Below, in pieces: positions 36,463 through 48,900 of a DNA stretch of 64,000 bases. The stretch is from contig NC_041011.1 of assembly GCF_004193775.1 (NCBI RefSeq), forward strand, positions 48,243,167-48,307,166, read 5' to 3'. Within the stretch, counting starts at the first letter, position 1. Every line of letters begins with the position of its first letter. The translations under genes were made by a program, and so were the position numbers. The DNA comes from Glycine soja. Taxonomy: Eukaryota; Streptophyta; Magnoliopsida; Fabales; Fabaceae. The notes under the pieces were generated by a model. That model had not been told where the DNA came from. It saw only the letters and a program-made list of their open reading frames with translations, and did not search any database.

Positions 36463-37904
36463 CTACAAAAAATAAAATTCATTAGTCTTCTCGGAAGCTG
36501 CTGGAGCTGTCCAATACTTCTTCACAGCAAATGTAAGTTTCTCCCTTTGAAGAGGTCCATCTTCATGGTCTACAATTATACTACCCCATTCCAATCCATT
36601 GACGATGCTCTTTACTTTTACCAATGTATCAGCATCATCTCGGATGATAACACATCCTTCAGGTCTAAGAATCCTACCCATTTCTTGCAGAATGTCTTCC
36701 AATATTCACATCCACATCACATAATCACATTAGTTTGCTTTTTTAACATCAATAAGAACAAGAGAGTTTTACGCATTCATGTTACATATAGAATTCAACA
36801 TTTGTAAACCAACATGTTACCTGTTACTGTAAAGGCTGAACACTGAGTCCGCATGAATTAAATCATAAGTTCTAGGATGAGTAGACATCGCTTCACACCT
36901 GCAAGAGAATCAAGCAATTCATTCAAGCATATTAGAAAGAGAGAGAGAGAGAGAGAGAGATTCATCAAACATGGGAAAAGGTACTATGATATGGTGCTAA
37001 CCAGTCATGATATATTCCAATCAAGCCACGTTCATATATGGCTCCAGGTGTGTTAACCTTAGCCTGAACAGGAACCACGTTCATGACCCAAACAGGGTCC
37101 TCAACTAGTGCAGCGGCAAATCCACCCAAGTAGGCATTCATATCCAAGAGATTGCGGTGTCTCCCAGTTCCCAGTAGATTGTTCCCTGTCTTATAATATG
37201 ATACCCTTTTTTTCCACAGCTCATAATTTTTTGAATATGTTTCGACTGAAACCCCTTCTATGGTACCCTTATAAATCCTTGGTGGAATGGATTTTAATCT
37301 CTTTGGCCAATTGTCCACTACCCCACCTGCAGTTTCTTCTTTGCTAGACACTTCAGGAACAGGACTAAGACATGTTTGCATGTTGGTATACATGAAAGGT
37401 GACCAAAATATTTATAAAACAAATGCAAAATCCTTGACACATTAACAATAAACAGAAGGAGATTGGACAAACCAAGCTTTATCAGGATCACTTTGTGCAT
37501 TGCAGAATGATCGGTTTTGGGTGAGTTTATGATTGGCCTTGCAATCTAAATGGTTTTTTGGTTTCTGCCAGATGGCAATATCATCCTTCTCCACTAGCTT
37601 GTTCCAGCAAAGGCTTTTGGCTACCTTCTCAATTTTGGTCTGTTCTTCGTTCAAGTCCTCCTCTTTTCTTTGCCACCCTTTCCAGTATTTCTTCCAATTG
37701 ATTGGTGGCCCAGATAGAATCCAATACCCACCAGGGCGTAGAACTCGATCCACTTCGTTAAGAAAAATCCCATCTATTTCAACAATTAAGTGAAAAGAAT
37801 ATTCAGTACAAGTTATGACTTAAGATCATTAATTTTATAGTTTGTGGTGTGATAATTAAATAAGATCGATTAAGAATATTAATGTGTATAAGCATATATA
37901 TATG

Positions 37905-37964
<60 letters not shown>

Positions 37965-38870
37965 ATATTCAGCCCATGGGATGAGGCAGCGAGAGCAATG
38001 GGAGATGTCAAAAGCTCTGGAAGGGAAAGGAAGCCTCTTGGTGGGCTAGGATTCCAATCAATGCAAGAACTCCTCGCTCAAGAGCAAATTGAACTTGTGC
38101 TTCGTGGGTATCCCTTGGTGCAATTGACAATGTTAGGATACTGCGTGATAGAGAAGATAGGCTCCCCAACTAGCAACCTGATTATCATATATTCATAAAC
38201 AAAGTTTCATAAATTATCTTGGTATGGATTGCGGATATATATAGACAATGCTAATTAAACCTAATATAATTCTATTGATTAGTAAAAATGTGAACTATTT
38301 ATGTTGAAGAGGTCATGTAACTTACTAAGAAAGAGTATAAAGTCATGTAGGAGTGGGACAATAATAGCCTGAACCATTGGAAAGTTTTCTCGAAAATTTA
38401 ATATTTAATATGGATAATTCATGTAGGACAATAGACAGCCGTTAAACTATTATTGATTTGTAGTAACATAACAAATCTTGATACATATCAAAATTTTAAA
38501 TAATAATAATGATTATTTAATTTAATATTTTTGTAAGGAGAAAGAGAAGAGAAAAGAAGGGTTACCCACCACACAGCCAGTATCGGGAGCAGTCCGAATA
38601 GAGCCATCTTTAAGATTAATCAACTTTCCGATATCCTCAATGTAGGCATCGGCACCGTTGGGGAGGTGGTTCCGCCGCCGGGGAAGACGAACCACGCGCG
38701 GTCTCTACTCGCCGGCCAGGGGAAGGGGTTACGGTACCCTACACTTCAAGAACTCTTCGGGACAGTGCCTTTCTCTGTATATTATTCTACGTTTGTACCT
38801 TAGGGACCTTTGCGGATCCTGACACGGCGTGTACTCGCTGAAGTTGGCGCTGCATCGCGGAAACGTTCTA
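36463..38870 (-). pseudogene. Decayed Golgi PMT-type methyltransferase (DUF248) gene
   Basis: PMT/QUA2-family proteins are Golgi membrane methyltransferases linked to pectin. Recognisable pieces in order on the minus strand: EYTPCQDP and YRERHCPEE near 38800-38730; PFPWPASRD; FPGGGT; DIGKLINL and DGSIRTAPDTGC near 38570. Next come SWGAYLL, APRDTHEAQVQFALERG, and SHCSRCLIPW in 38195..37966; RVLRPGGYWILSGPP in about 37770..37477; LLDMNAYLGGFAAAL in about 37393..37005; CEAMSTHPRTYDLIHAD at 36902..36835; and DILQEMGRILRPEGCVIIRDD to the end. The early exons carry a stop after KCRVP, a missing block of about 30 residues before FPGGG, and single- and two-base shifts near NGADAY, after AYLL and before KRLPF. 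The signal-anchor helix is gone and the last exon has a shifted start. Middle and late exons are clean, so the decay is moderate or biased to the 5' half. Confidence 0.85.
37915..37962. repeat. (TA)n microsatellite in an intron of the methyltransferase pseudogene
   Basis: Uninterrupted TA run of about 48 bp, preceded by (tatatg) repeats and directly abutting exon sequence at 37966. Confidence 0.9.
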
Positions 38871-39026
38871 GAAGATTTGCGCGGAGAGAGAGAGGGCGGT
38901 GGTGAGGCGCGATCCTTGGTGGTACGCGGCGAGGAGGTTGGAGGTGATGCAGAGAATTTGTGCTTTTCTGAAGTTCAAAACAACGGTGAGGTTGCGGGGA
39001 GAGGAAAAAGAATCAGCATTCGCCAT

Positions 39027-40088
39027 CACTGTTTGGATTCTTGGAGTATCTTGAACTAAGGAAGATGGTTAGTGTGTGTGATACGATGAGCGCGCGGAAC
39101 CAGTGTAGAGGCATAGACACAATGAAAGAGAAGATTTTATTTGCTTTGTTGTTGTAAACTTATATGTATTCGTATCCTTTTATGTAAGGTAATATCGCAA
39201 CTCCACTTATCTCGTTCTCATGAGTTACGCATTTCCCCATTTTTTTTTTCTTTCAATTATTTAAATTGTTTTTCTTTTTAATAAATAAGAAAAAAAAGTA
39301 AAGCGGGAAAGACGAAATTAATTTATTTGTTTTTAATTTTGACTAATTACTCTCATTATAACATTAGTTAACAAATTAAAATAAAAAATATTTATCAAAA
39401 ACTTAAAAAATTTATAAATAGTATAATTTTATGTCTTCATAAAAAATATTTTTTAAACTAATATCCTAACCCTGTCAAAGCGTATAAAAGGGAAGATTTA
39501 AATTGTTTTATCTTGACATTCTTAATTCATTTTGTTTTATGATATTAACGTTTCTTTTTATTTATACGATGAAAGTCAACTTTGAACATTAGTTGTAATC
39601 AAACATAATATAGAGAATAATTGATTGTAATCAAAGATTTGATTAGTGAAACCCTTCAAGGTTTGAAAGAGAATTGGACGTAGTCTAAGAATTAAGGAAG
39701 ATCAATATAAAACCTTTTTGTTTTTATTATTGCTTCTATATAATTTGTTTGTTTCTTTAAATCACTTCTTACACTATCTTATTCAAATTTTGTGAACTGG
39801 TTTTATAAGCAAAGTAATTTTGAATCCTTTGGACGAAACCCTTTGTTCATTGACATTTGGTTGAGAAAAGTTTTTAATAGTTTTCGAAAGACTAAATTTT
39901 ATCCTTTACACTATTCAACCCATCTTCTAGTGGGATTCAGGTACTTCACATATTTGACTATTTGATTTTAGCGTAGGTTATTTGAGATTCTCTAAAAAAC
40001 ATAAATTATTTGAGAAATGAAACAATGTAATGAAAGATTCCTCTATAAAACATACCCAAAGCCAAAAGGATTATAATAAAAATGTGTT
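39027..40088. other. Intergenic DNA, no gene seen
   Basis: AT-rich, nothing recognised; the left end is the decayed 5' flank of the methyltransferase pseudogene. Confidence 0.6.
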
Positions 40089-40179
40089 TGGACGAGAGAT
40101 TTTAGAATTTTAGAGAATTTTAAATTCTAAAAATTTTAATTGCTTTAATTAAAATTATTTCATTGTTAAAATTTCTTGT

Positions 40180-41900
40180 TTGGAACCCCGCGACCACAAG
40201 TTTTTCTCCCTCCTTTGCGACCACAAAACTGAAGAAGCCTAGCTCGCCTACTCCCACTCCACGCACCTCCCTAACCCCACCTGTCTCAGTCACTTGGTCT
40301 CTCAACTCTCTTACCAGAACATGCCCTCTTCTTTCACGTGTGCCCAATTCATTGTCACGTGCCTCCACAATGAGCGCCTGCTTCACCGCCTCAACGCCAA
40401 CTGTTTAGCTAGATTGACAAGTGTACCAATTCGCTCAAGTAGTAATTAAAACAGTAAGTTCGAGTATCGTGTCCATGAGAATTTTGTTATACTTAGATGC
40501 CACATATTCAGTTTGTACACAATTTCAAGTGCAGTGAAATAAAATGAAAGAACTCATTCATGTTTCAAATTCCTAAATTAATTTTTCTAAACTAAAAATA
40601 ACATGACAAGACAAACGCATAATTGCATAATAGAACAAATACCAAGATGAAAATATCGTGGAGTATTCTACTGAACTTTCTCTTAAAGTAACTAAATAGG
40701 TTTTTCTCTATTTAATATTACTTTAATGTTCTTGCACCGTTAAATTACTCTAACCGTAATTCCTTGCATGAAAGAGCCTAATCCTCCTAGTTTCGTTATT
40801 AATTCCTCAACAAACTCATTCTAAGAAATTGTACTACGCAAAATATGCAATATTTACTAGACTACTACACACTACTCCTAGAAATGCAGACTTCTAGCTG
40901 CTCTACCAAGTTTTAAGGACTTTAAGCATTTTCTAATATTCAAAACCTAACAAAACATATAAATAGGTGATCAAGCCACAAATATGGAAAATAAACACAG
41001 ATAGAAACATAGAACACTAGTAATAATATTAAATAGATAGTTAGAGTTTTTACATCAAGAGTGCTAAGTCAAAAATGAAGTGTCTAGCCCTCCATTAGCA
41101 AGGAGGGCTCAATACAAGGGTGAAAATGATGTAGGAATGGAATAATAAAGTAAAATGTGAAGAAAATGTCTTCTCTTTAGTCTTGGTGCCATGTTCCTTC
41201 CTTTCCACGTTGCTTGACGCCACATTTCCCCTCCTTTCTCAGTGTTTTAAAGAATTTTAGGCTTCTCAGCTTACGAAGACGCGTTGAGCGAGCATGTTTT
41301 GCTGAGCGAGAATTAGTGGCTGGGCGCTAAGCAGGCTTGGACGCGCTAAGCGTGAAAAGAGACAACATCCTCGCTGGGCGGGTTGGCTGTGCGCTAAGCG
41401 TGCTACTCTCTTATTCAACATTCTCTAGGGTTTTGTACTCACTTAGCGAACTGACTTCCTCACTGTGCGGATGAGCCTCACTTAGCCAATCTGGCTCACT
41501 GAGCGAGCCCTTCATCAGCATTTCAAAATCTTCTCTTCTTTAGCCTAAAAATTCAAATAAGTTCAACAATAGTCATCCAAATGAAGTTTCCATTGTGTAA
41601 ATTCACAAAAGAATAAATTCTTTACAAATCTCACAAAAAAATCATAAATTAGAGGTACCCTGCTACTTTTTATCCCATTTTTTTTATGCATTTATTACTC
41701 ATGAATAGCAATTAACACCAACTATCTCAGCCTCTTCACCGTCTCATACACCAAGGCCAACCACACGCTCTACACACCTTCCTCCTCCGCTCCGACTACC
41801 TCCCCAACATCAAGGCTTGGACCGCCGTCATTGCCCGCCTCGCCTCCTCCCCTGACCGCGGCAATGGCCTCGCTGAGTCCTCTGTGAAAGTCGTCGGAAT
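40180..41900 (+). pseudogene. Gene fragment, possibly PPR-type, split by an insertion
   Basis: Two GC-rich blocks (about 40180..40402 and 41714..41900) stand out from the AT-rich surroundings and read as one coding-like piece when the insertion between them is disregarded. Fragments such as DYLPNIKAWTAVIARLASS and LLHRLNAN recall pentatricopeptide-repeat proteins, but the frame is not open throughout. AT-rich sequence with ttttagaattt phrases flanks both sides, so it may be a captured piece inside an older element. Family call is tentative. Confidence 0.45.
40403..41713. mobile_element. 1.3-kb unclassified insertion with repeat-like ends
   Basis: Interrupts the GC-rich fragment. A 10-mer with one mismatch, aacgccaact at 40393..40402 and aacaccaact at 41714..41723, flanks it like a target duplication. 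The left end (tagattgacaagtgtaccaa...gagtatcgtgtcc) and the right end (gaggtaccctgctactttttatccc) resemble a family I have seen repeatedly in legume DNA, and the interior has gcgctaagcgtg/cactgagcgag phrases common in soybean repeats. No coding frame and no inverted ends, so the class is unknown. Confidence 0.6.
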
Positions 41901-42841
41901 TTTAGAATTCCTTCATTTTTGAAAGAATTTAAATTTCTTCTAAATAAGCATCCAAATAGATTATTTAGGCTCCGGGTAGGGATTTTAAATCCTCTAAATA
42001 ATTATTTTCTCTATTTTAATTCCCTCTTCCAAATGCACTCTAAAAGAAATTAACTATAATGCTTCCCGAGAACCCCTTCTTATTTAAAAAACATTAAAAT
42101 AGAAGATATATTGTTGAGTTAGTCATAATATTTCTTTGATTCTTAAAATAAAAACATTATAGGTTAAAACAAATATTTCAAATATTTTTTTTTATGTTTA
42201 TATTAAAATTTATTTTGGATTTGATTTTGTTTGATTTAACAAAAAAAAGATAAATTAATTAAGTGAAACCTAATTTCGCCATTGTTTTCCAATATGCAAA
42301 CAAACACATTCAACAACCTTATTTTACTTTATATAATATAATATATAGATATAAATACTGTATAGATTTGATTAAAATTTATTTTAACGAAAAAGATAAA
42401 TTAATTATGCGACCTAATTTTACCATTATTTACTATGCGTGCAAATTAGACACAATCAACATTAATGTTTTATATAATATACAAATAATATATAGATTTG
42501 ATTGAAATTTATTTTGTTTGTTTTAAGATAAAAAATAAATTAATTACGCAAGTCTTAATTTCATCATCACTTGTCAAATATACCAACAAACATAGTAAAC
42601 AACCATATTTTATATAATATACAAATAAATATAATATATAGATACTTTAATAATTGTTTTAATACATCAAATTGTTTTTTCCTCGCATGTAATCCTGTTA
42701 TATATATATATATAATATAATATAATTAGATGCAACCTTTATTCTAGTACATCATTGTCTTTGTTCTCGGTGAGGGTTTTAGGGCACACACCGCAGCTTT
42801 AAGCTCAGGGAAACGTTTTATTTCACACTCTGCGATTCGCG
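41901..42841. other. AT-rich intergenic DNA and RPB6 5' flank
   Basis: Between 42240 and 42660 the phrase ttgattaaaatttattttaacgaaaaagataaattaatta recurs in about four diverged copies roughly 135 bp apart, a degenerate tandem repeat. No gene. Confidence 0.6.
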
Positions 42842-45800
42842 ATGGCCGACGATGACTATGAGGATATCGACATGGGGTTCGTTCTCTCTCTTTCTCTCTC
42901 TCTCACACACACACAGAAATTAGGGTTTTCCCCAATTCAATTTGACTATTGAAAACCCTTAATTCCCCACAGCAGATGTCAGCAATTCTGCAACTCACAG
43001 TGCCCCAAAATTTATTTTTTTGCACCGTATCGTGTATTTATTCCGTGTTTCTTTTGGTTTTGGTTCGTTCATGATAACACTTGTAGTTTTTTTTGTGCTT
43101 CATGTGAATATTAAGCAAAATAAAAACTTTTCATATGTTCCTCCACTGAATTTGATCACTTTTGCCCCTTTCTTTCCAACGTCCATTTAAAATCAGTCGT
43201 CATGCTTCAATTGCTAGGGTTAGAGCGTTGATTCTGTAATCTGTATGTTTTCATTGAATGGTTTCTCATGGAATAAAGGGTGGTGGTGCAGGTACGAGGA
43301 TGAGCCACCAGAGCCCGAGATTGAGGTACAGAACTCTTTGTCTTGTGTCCTTTCTTTTTATCTGCACAAATACATGTTATGGTACTCAGCATTGAATGAA
43401 TTAATTGAATTATTGGTTGGTGGATTGATTGATGAACAGGAAGGTGCAGAGGAAGATTTGGAGAACAAAAATGATGAGTTAACTGGAGAGCCTATTGACA
43501 CTGAGGATAAGGAAGAGGAACAACCAGTGGAGCGGCCTCGAAAGACATCAAAATATATGACTAAGTATGAGCGTGCTAGGATTTTAGGTACCCGTGCTCT
43601 TCAAATCAGGTTTGTTCAGGACATCGTGAGCTTAAGATTCTGCTCATTGATTATTTCTAACATGTTGCCTTTCTGGTTGAGCAGTATGAATGCACCTGTC
43701 ATGGTTGAGTTGGAGGGGGAAACTGACCCACTTGAGGTAATAGAACCTTTTGTTCTCTTTGCAGTTTGATACTTTTTTTCTTTAATGTTATTGCATCTGA
43801 GCTCATTGTGAGTATTTCATTGCCAAACTTGTGCCAGTTTTGAATTTCCAAATATATGACGGTATGACCATATGTAGAAAATATTTCATTCAGAAGCTTC
43901 CACTTTTATCACTTTAGTGATCTCCTGACTGGATGGAAATCCTATGTCCCATTAGTCTGTCTCACCTGCTTTGCCCCCAATGAAACATTGACATGTCATT
44001 TAGTGAATCTGTGACAATGCTCCCTTACTTTTACTTCAACTAAGGGTTAACGGTGTCATTAATGTTGTTTCTTCATTCTCATATTCCCTTTTCAATCAAT
44101 GAGTCTCTGTATATATCTTTTCAGTTTTCAATCCTTTTCCCTTTCATTCTTTTTCTGCTTTGATGTGCTGAATTTACTTCTGCACCGTGCGTGTTCCATG
44201 TTCCCGACTGTACCAGTGGCTTCTTCCATGATGTTGCCACCCTCTGGACTTCCTTGCCGACACTTGCAGGGACAATGACACCAGCCAGCTCCAGGTCCAG
44301 GTCCGTTGTCTATAACAACACTGGACTTGATGAATGGAGCCAGATTTTATTCATTCTTTTGCTCGCAAAAATGAATGGCTGCTGGAGTTGTTACAAGGAG
44401 CGATGGATTTTGGTTAGAAATTTGATTGCTGTTAGTTGAAGCACTGGAATGAGAATTGCGAATGAAAGAGGACATTGTGTCAAACAATAACAATACTGTT
44501 AATCCTTGGTTAAAGTAAGGGAGCAGTGACACAGATTCATTAAATGACACGTCATTGTTTTATTGGAGGGATAGGGGGTGAGGCAGGCTAATGGGACAGA
44601 GGATTCCATCCCTCCGGACTCCTTAATTGAATAGTGTGTCGTAGCATGCACACTACTGATATGGTTTGTGTGTTTTGAATTTGTTTTATAACTCCCTCTG
44701 CAATTGCACAGATGTTCAGCTAAATACACATATAACATGTGTGAATTCTGTCTTTTCATATATTCCTTTTAAATAATAGAGATTCCTAGGATGGGAAGAT
44801 CACAGTGGCAATATGTTCATCTTAAAAGTGGGTGGAGTAATTTTCTCTTGTGGTTATGACTCTTTAATCAGCTTGTAAATTACTTTCCCCATCATAGTTT
44901 GTGTTCCTTTGTCTCTGGCCTCCTTAAGAAAAGATTTTTGGCATTTTGCGTAACTTAAAGAGGAGTGTCAGGAACACACTTTTCTGATACACTCTTCTAT
45001 TGCCTGAAATTTATTTAAAACTACAAAACAAGATAGAGTTTCATTAGATATTATGTAAGACCCACAATTTTGTGATTTTTAATAAATTTCAACCAATGAG
45101 ACTGTGTTCAAAAGAGTGTGCATGACAGTATGTTTCTAGCATTTTTCTAACTTAAAATGGTTTGTTATTCAGTTTGACAATGACATGCTCTTTTTAATTT
45201 TCCAATGACATGTGAAGCTTTCTTGTTTCTGTGTAAGATAAGTTTGTCATCATTATTGACCTCAACTGAAAAGTTCTACAAACTGCTTCAGTCTTCCAAT
45301 ATTGAATCTAGTCACATGAGCAGTGTACCTTATATATTGAAAAAATGTTTTGTTATTGTTTTATGTTATTTGATTCTCAAGTTCTGTGGTTTCCTGAAGA
45401 ATGCACTGTGTACACCATTCTAGAAATAAGTTCTCTGATTTTTATACACTGACAAAATCCGTGTCCAGTATTACCTGTTCTGCAGTTTGCCTCTTGAGGA
45501 TATTTACTTGCCATCAATATGTCATGTTGATCTCCTTTTGGATATCAATTATCCCAAGTGTTCATTTCCAGCCTGTATTGCAATTTTGATTATTTGTTGT
45601 AGACAGTTGTCTCAAAAAATTTCTGTATTAGGATTCAGGAGTATACATGTTTTGTTTGTTAGCTCTGTTATATAACACCTGATATCTAGTTATCTCAACT
45701 TATCAGATTGCTATGAAGGAGCTCCGAGAGCGGAAAATACCCTTTACAATTCGGCGCTACTTGCCTGATGGAAGGTAAAATAGTGGCCATTATACTTTTT

Positions 45801-45944
45801 TCTTGGTTGGGGGAGGTTAAGGTTGATAACATTATGCCATACTGACTGCTATCATTTTTTGCAAAATTCTACAGTTATGAAGATTGGGGAGTCGATGAAC
45901 TGATTGTGGAAGACTCCTGGAAGAGGCAAGTGGGTGGTGATTGA
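42842..45944 (+). CDS. NRPB6: RNA polymerase subunit 6 (RPB6/RPABC2 type, 142 aa, 6 exons)
   Basis: Small subunit shared by nuclear RNA polymerases; it clamps the largest subunit and stabilises the core. Exons 42842..42876, 43292..43325, 43440..43609, 43685..43736, 45707..45774 and 45875..45944 join in frame. An acidic N-terminus ([20 protein letters not shown]) is followed by the conserved core: [59 protein letters not shown] and YEDWGVDEL. Length matches plant NRPB6 (about 144). Intron 4 is about 2 kb and contains an inverted-repeat element. A CT/CA-rich run follows the first exon. Plants often have two copies (6A and 6B); which one this is cannot be told. Confidence 0.95.
43922..44622. mobile_element. 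Foldback-type element with about 130-bp inverted arms in RPB6 intron 4
   Basis: 43922..44055 and the reverse complement of about 44494..44622 align over most of their length, sharing cccattag.ctg.ctcacc, tgtcattta.tgaatctgtg and ctcccttactt. The 0.44-kb middle is unrelated to the arms and has no real coding frame. Layout fits a MITE or foldback element. I cannot fix the duplication at its borders. Confidence 0.7.
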
Positions 45945-48900
45945 TGATTGAACTGACAGGTGTGGGGAGAGGAGTAACAGGCCCTAAATTTTTGTCTCGT
46001 AACTTTTATCTTTGAATTGTTTGAGGTTGATACTGATCTATGATCCCACCCACCTTAAAACTTGGTTTACAGTGATGTCTTTGAATGCTTGTAACTTGTA
46101 CTTTTAAGCTTTAGTATAATTTATATTTCAACTTGTTTATATATCTCTGGGCTTGCAATAGTGTTTGCTGCTTTGTGAAATGAACTATCAGGACACCCTC
46201 AGCTCTACGAAGATTGGGGTGATACTTCTTGATACTGGACATTGGTTGTCTAGTAAGCTTGTGTCTCTTCTTTTACTATGTTTCGTGACATTCTGGAAAT
46301 ATCACTAATACCATTGCGAATGGAATTATGAAAATGATGACCAGGCAAAATAAAGAGTAGATTGGTTTGAGAAAATATTTTTGCAGTTAAAAATAAAAAT
46401 ACAAAGAGAAATGGTGAATGATAAGTGATAATGAAGTGTTTGAAATACTGAAGTTGAAATGCATGTTCCTAGTTATTGGAATGCATGGTCATTGACTGAT
46501 TAAAATGAGCGAGTTGTGAGTCGTTTAAGACTACCCATCATGAACAAACACGTGACAAACGCTAAACGTCTTTTTCAAAGCAAAAACTTAATGCTATGCA
46601 CATTACAATTATCATTGTGCTCACCTACGTCTGAATTTAAGGGGTTTGTCGTGGTTTTTCAAAGTAAAACTATTAGTTCCGGTCATTAACCTTCTATAAT
46701 AGGTAACTTTCAATGCCTGACCAGTGGTTCAAAATTTTTACTACTTCGTCATAGACACTACCGTTTTGAACTATATATGAATGTCCCAAGACACGTAGTT
46801 CGTGCGGGTAATACTTCAAACGCAGCCATATAATTATAGACAATATGTTTATTAACTTGTGATAATGAATAGTAATGATTCAAATAATTGTGTATATTTG
46901 TTTTGTGAGGATTGTTTTGTTGTAATTAATGTTGGAAATCCAGTCGATTAGTGATATATATAAATGGAGGATAATCTTTATATTATAAGTTAGTTTTATA
47001 ACATAAATCTAAATAATTCAAAGAATTAAAACACACATAACTTATATGTGAACTAGATCTCCATCTGAGCGCTACACGTGAAATGTTTTTTGATACGATG
47101 TGTAAGAATAACAGGGGCAAGGGTTTGTGTACAATTTAAAATCTACTAAGTACTAACTGAAGGGTCACCAAGTTGTGTCTTGGCCTTGAACCACTTGACC
47201 CACAAGTCACTGTGATAACTGATAATTATGTGTAGTTTCAATAATACTCTTTCCTAGTGACAGAATTCTATATGGTAGACTTTTAAATTTGTACGGTTAT
47301 CGGCCATAGTTTACAAGGGACTCCAGGGGAATTCAGCTCTATTACCTTTTTTATATACGTATATACATACGAATGGTATCTTGTAGAAGATAGCTAGAGA
47401 TTTTTAGGATTAAAGATTCCTGAAGTGAGTTTAAGTTAAAAGAAAATTATGGAAGAGTAAGTCAGTGATCATAGGTTTTTCGCCAGGAGGCAGAATAAAA
47501 TGTAATCATCATGCGTCCCAGTGAGATCAACAATTTATGGAATATGGATATAATAAATAATATTACTTCAAAAGCTAGTCATGTGTTATAGGTTTTTGAG
47601 CGTCATATTGCTTCTGTTATATATTGATTTTTGCGGAATTGTTAGATGCTACAATGGGCTGTTACGGGAACAATTTTCAAAAACAAATTGGAGATACATG
47701 TTCATTTTAAATTCTGAAGAGTATGTGTTTCGTAGAAGGTATTCCAAACTTCAGATAACTACAACTAATTAATTATTAGCACCAAACAACTAATAATTAA
47801 GCAGTAGCGACCGAAATGATATATGCTGATTTATATTTGTTTGGCTTTTTTAGTTGTATTCGAATTTGATGTGAACGTGTTTACCCGTTGTTCTATTAAT
47901 TAAAGAAAATGCATTTCACGCATAAAAAATAAAAAGAAAATGCAATTCCATACACAAAAGCCACATGCCATTAAGATGCAAGTCTCAATTTTATTGTCAG
48001 CAGATGCTTTTCAATTTTGAAAATTGTATATGTATATTCTTAGTATTACAAACTATCGAGGTTTTGATGATGTTTTGGTTATTATTGTGAGTCAATTAAG
48101 CAGAAGAAAATGAGTGAAGACTAGTAACATGCATAAATCATAATGTTACAGTGTTTATATACTATTTCGTTTGTTGAAGTGATGACGACAATACACATTT
48201 TAGTCGTTTGCAATTAATTCAAGCTAATATTGAACAAAAACCCAAGTGTATGTGAACCGTTGATATTGCTGTCATATTTTGACTCATATTTAAAGCAGTT
48301 TCTGGCTATTCATTTTGATTTTTTTGAAACAATGAGTATCAGCCAACGGGAAGTTAACAAACAATACTAGGAGTCCTAGATATCGCAGAATCATGATGCT
48401 GTGAGTGACAATATGACCCCCTTTAATGAGAAAACTTTTGGTGCACAAGTTCGTCAAAACGAAACCAGTATTTAACAACCTCGTGTAGTAGCCCACGTTG
48501 AAAACAACGTAGATTACGACCACAATTTGATTTTGTTACTAACGTGCCATTTAATTTCCTTATACTCTAGTTGGAATAGGATAATTAAGATAGCTTCTTT
48601 CTCATCTAAACAGATAATAAATAGAAAGCTTTTTCTCAATTACTTGAACAGAGATCTATAAGACTACAACCTTTATAAAACAATATTTCTTTCCACACAT
48701 GAATTTGAGAGAAATATACATTTATTTTTCTGAAAACAAGGGCCGTGTTTCTTGCTTGCGTCTTATTTTCTCATCTATATTCCCTAAATGCATGAAATGC
48801 AACATGCACTTTAAATATAAAGGCATATTACTTTAAAAAATCTGAATCCAATTTTACTCGAATAAATTTGATATTACTTTTAACACGAACATAAGTGTTA

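Noticed and set aside
36939..36961. CRISPR-like or regulatory meaning for the (GA)n and (TA)n runs
   Set aside because: They are simple microsatellites inside introns or spacers; this is plant nuclear DNA and there are no spacer-repeat units.
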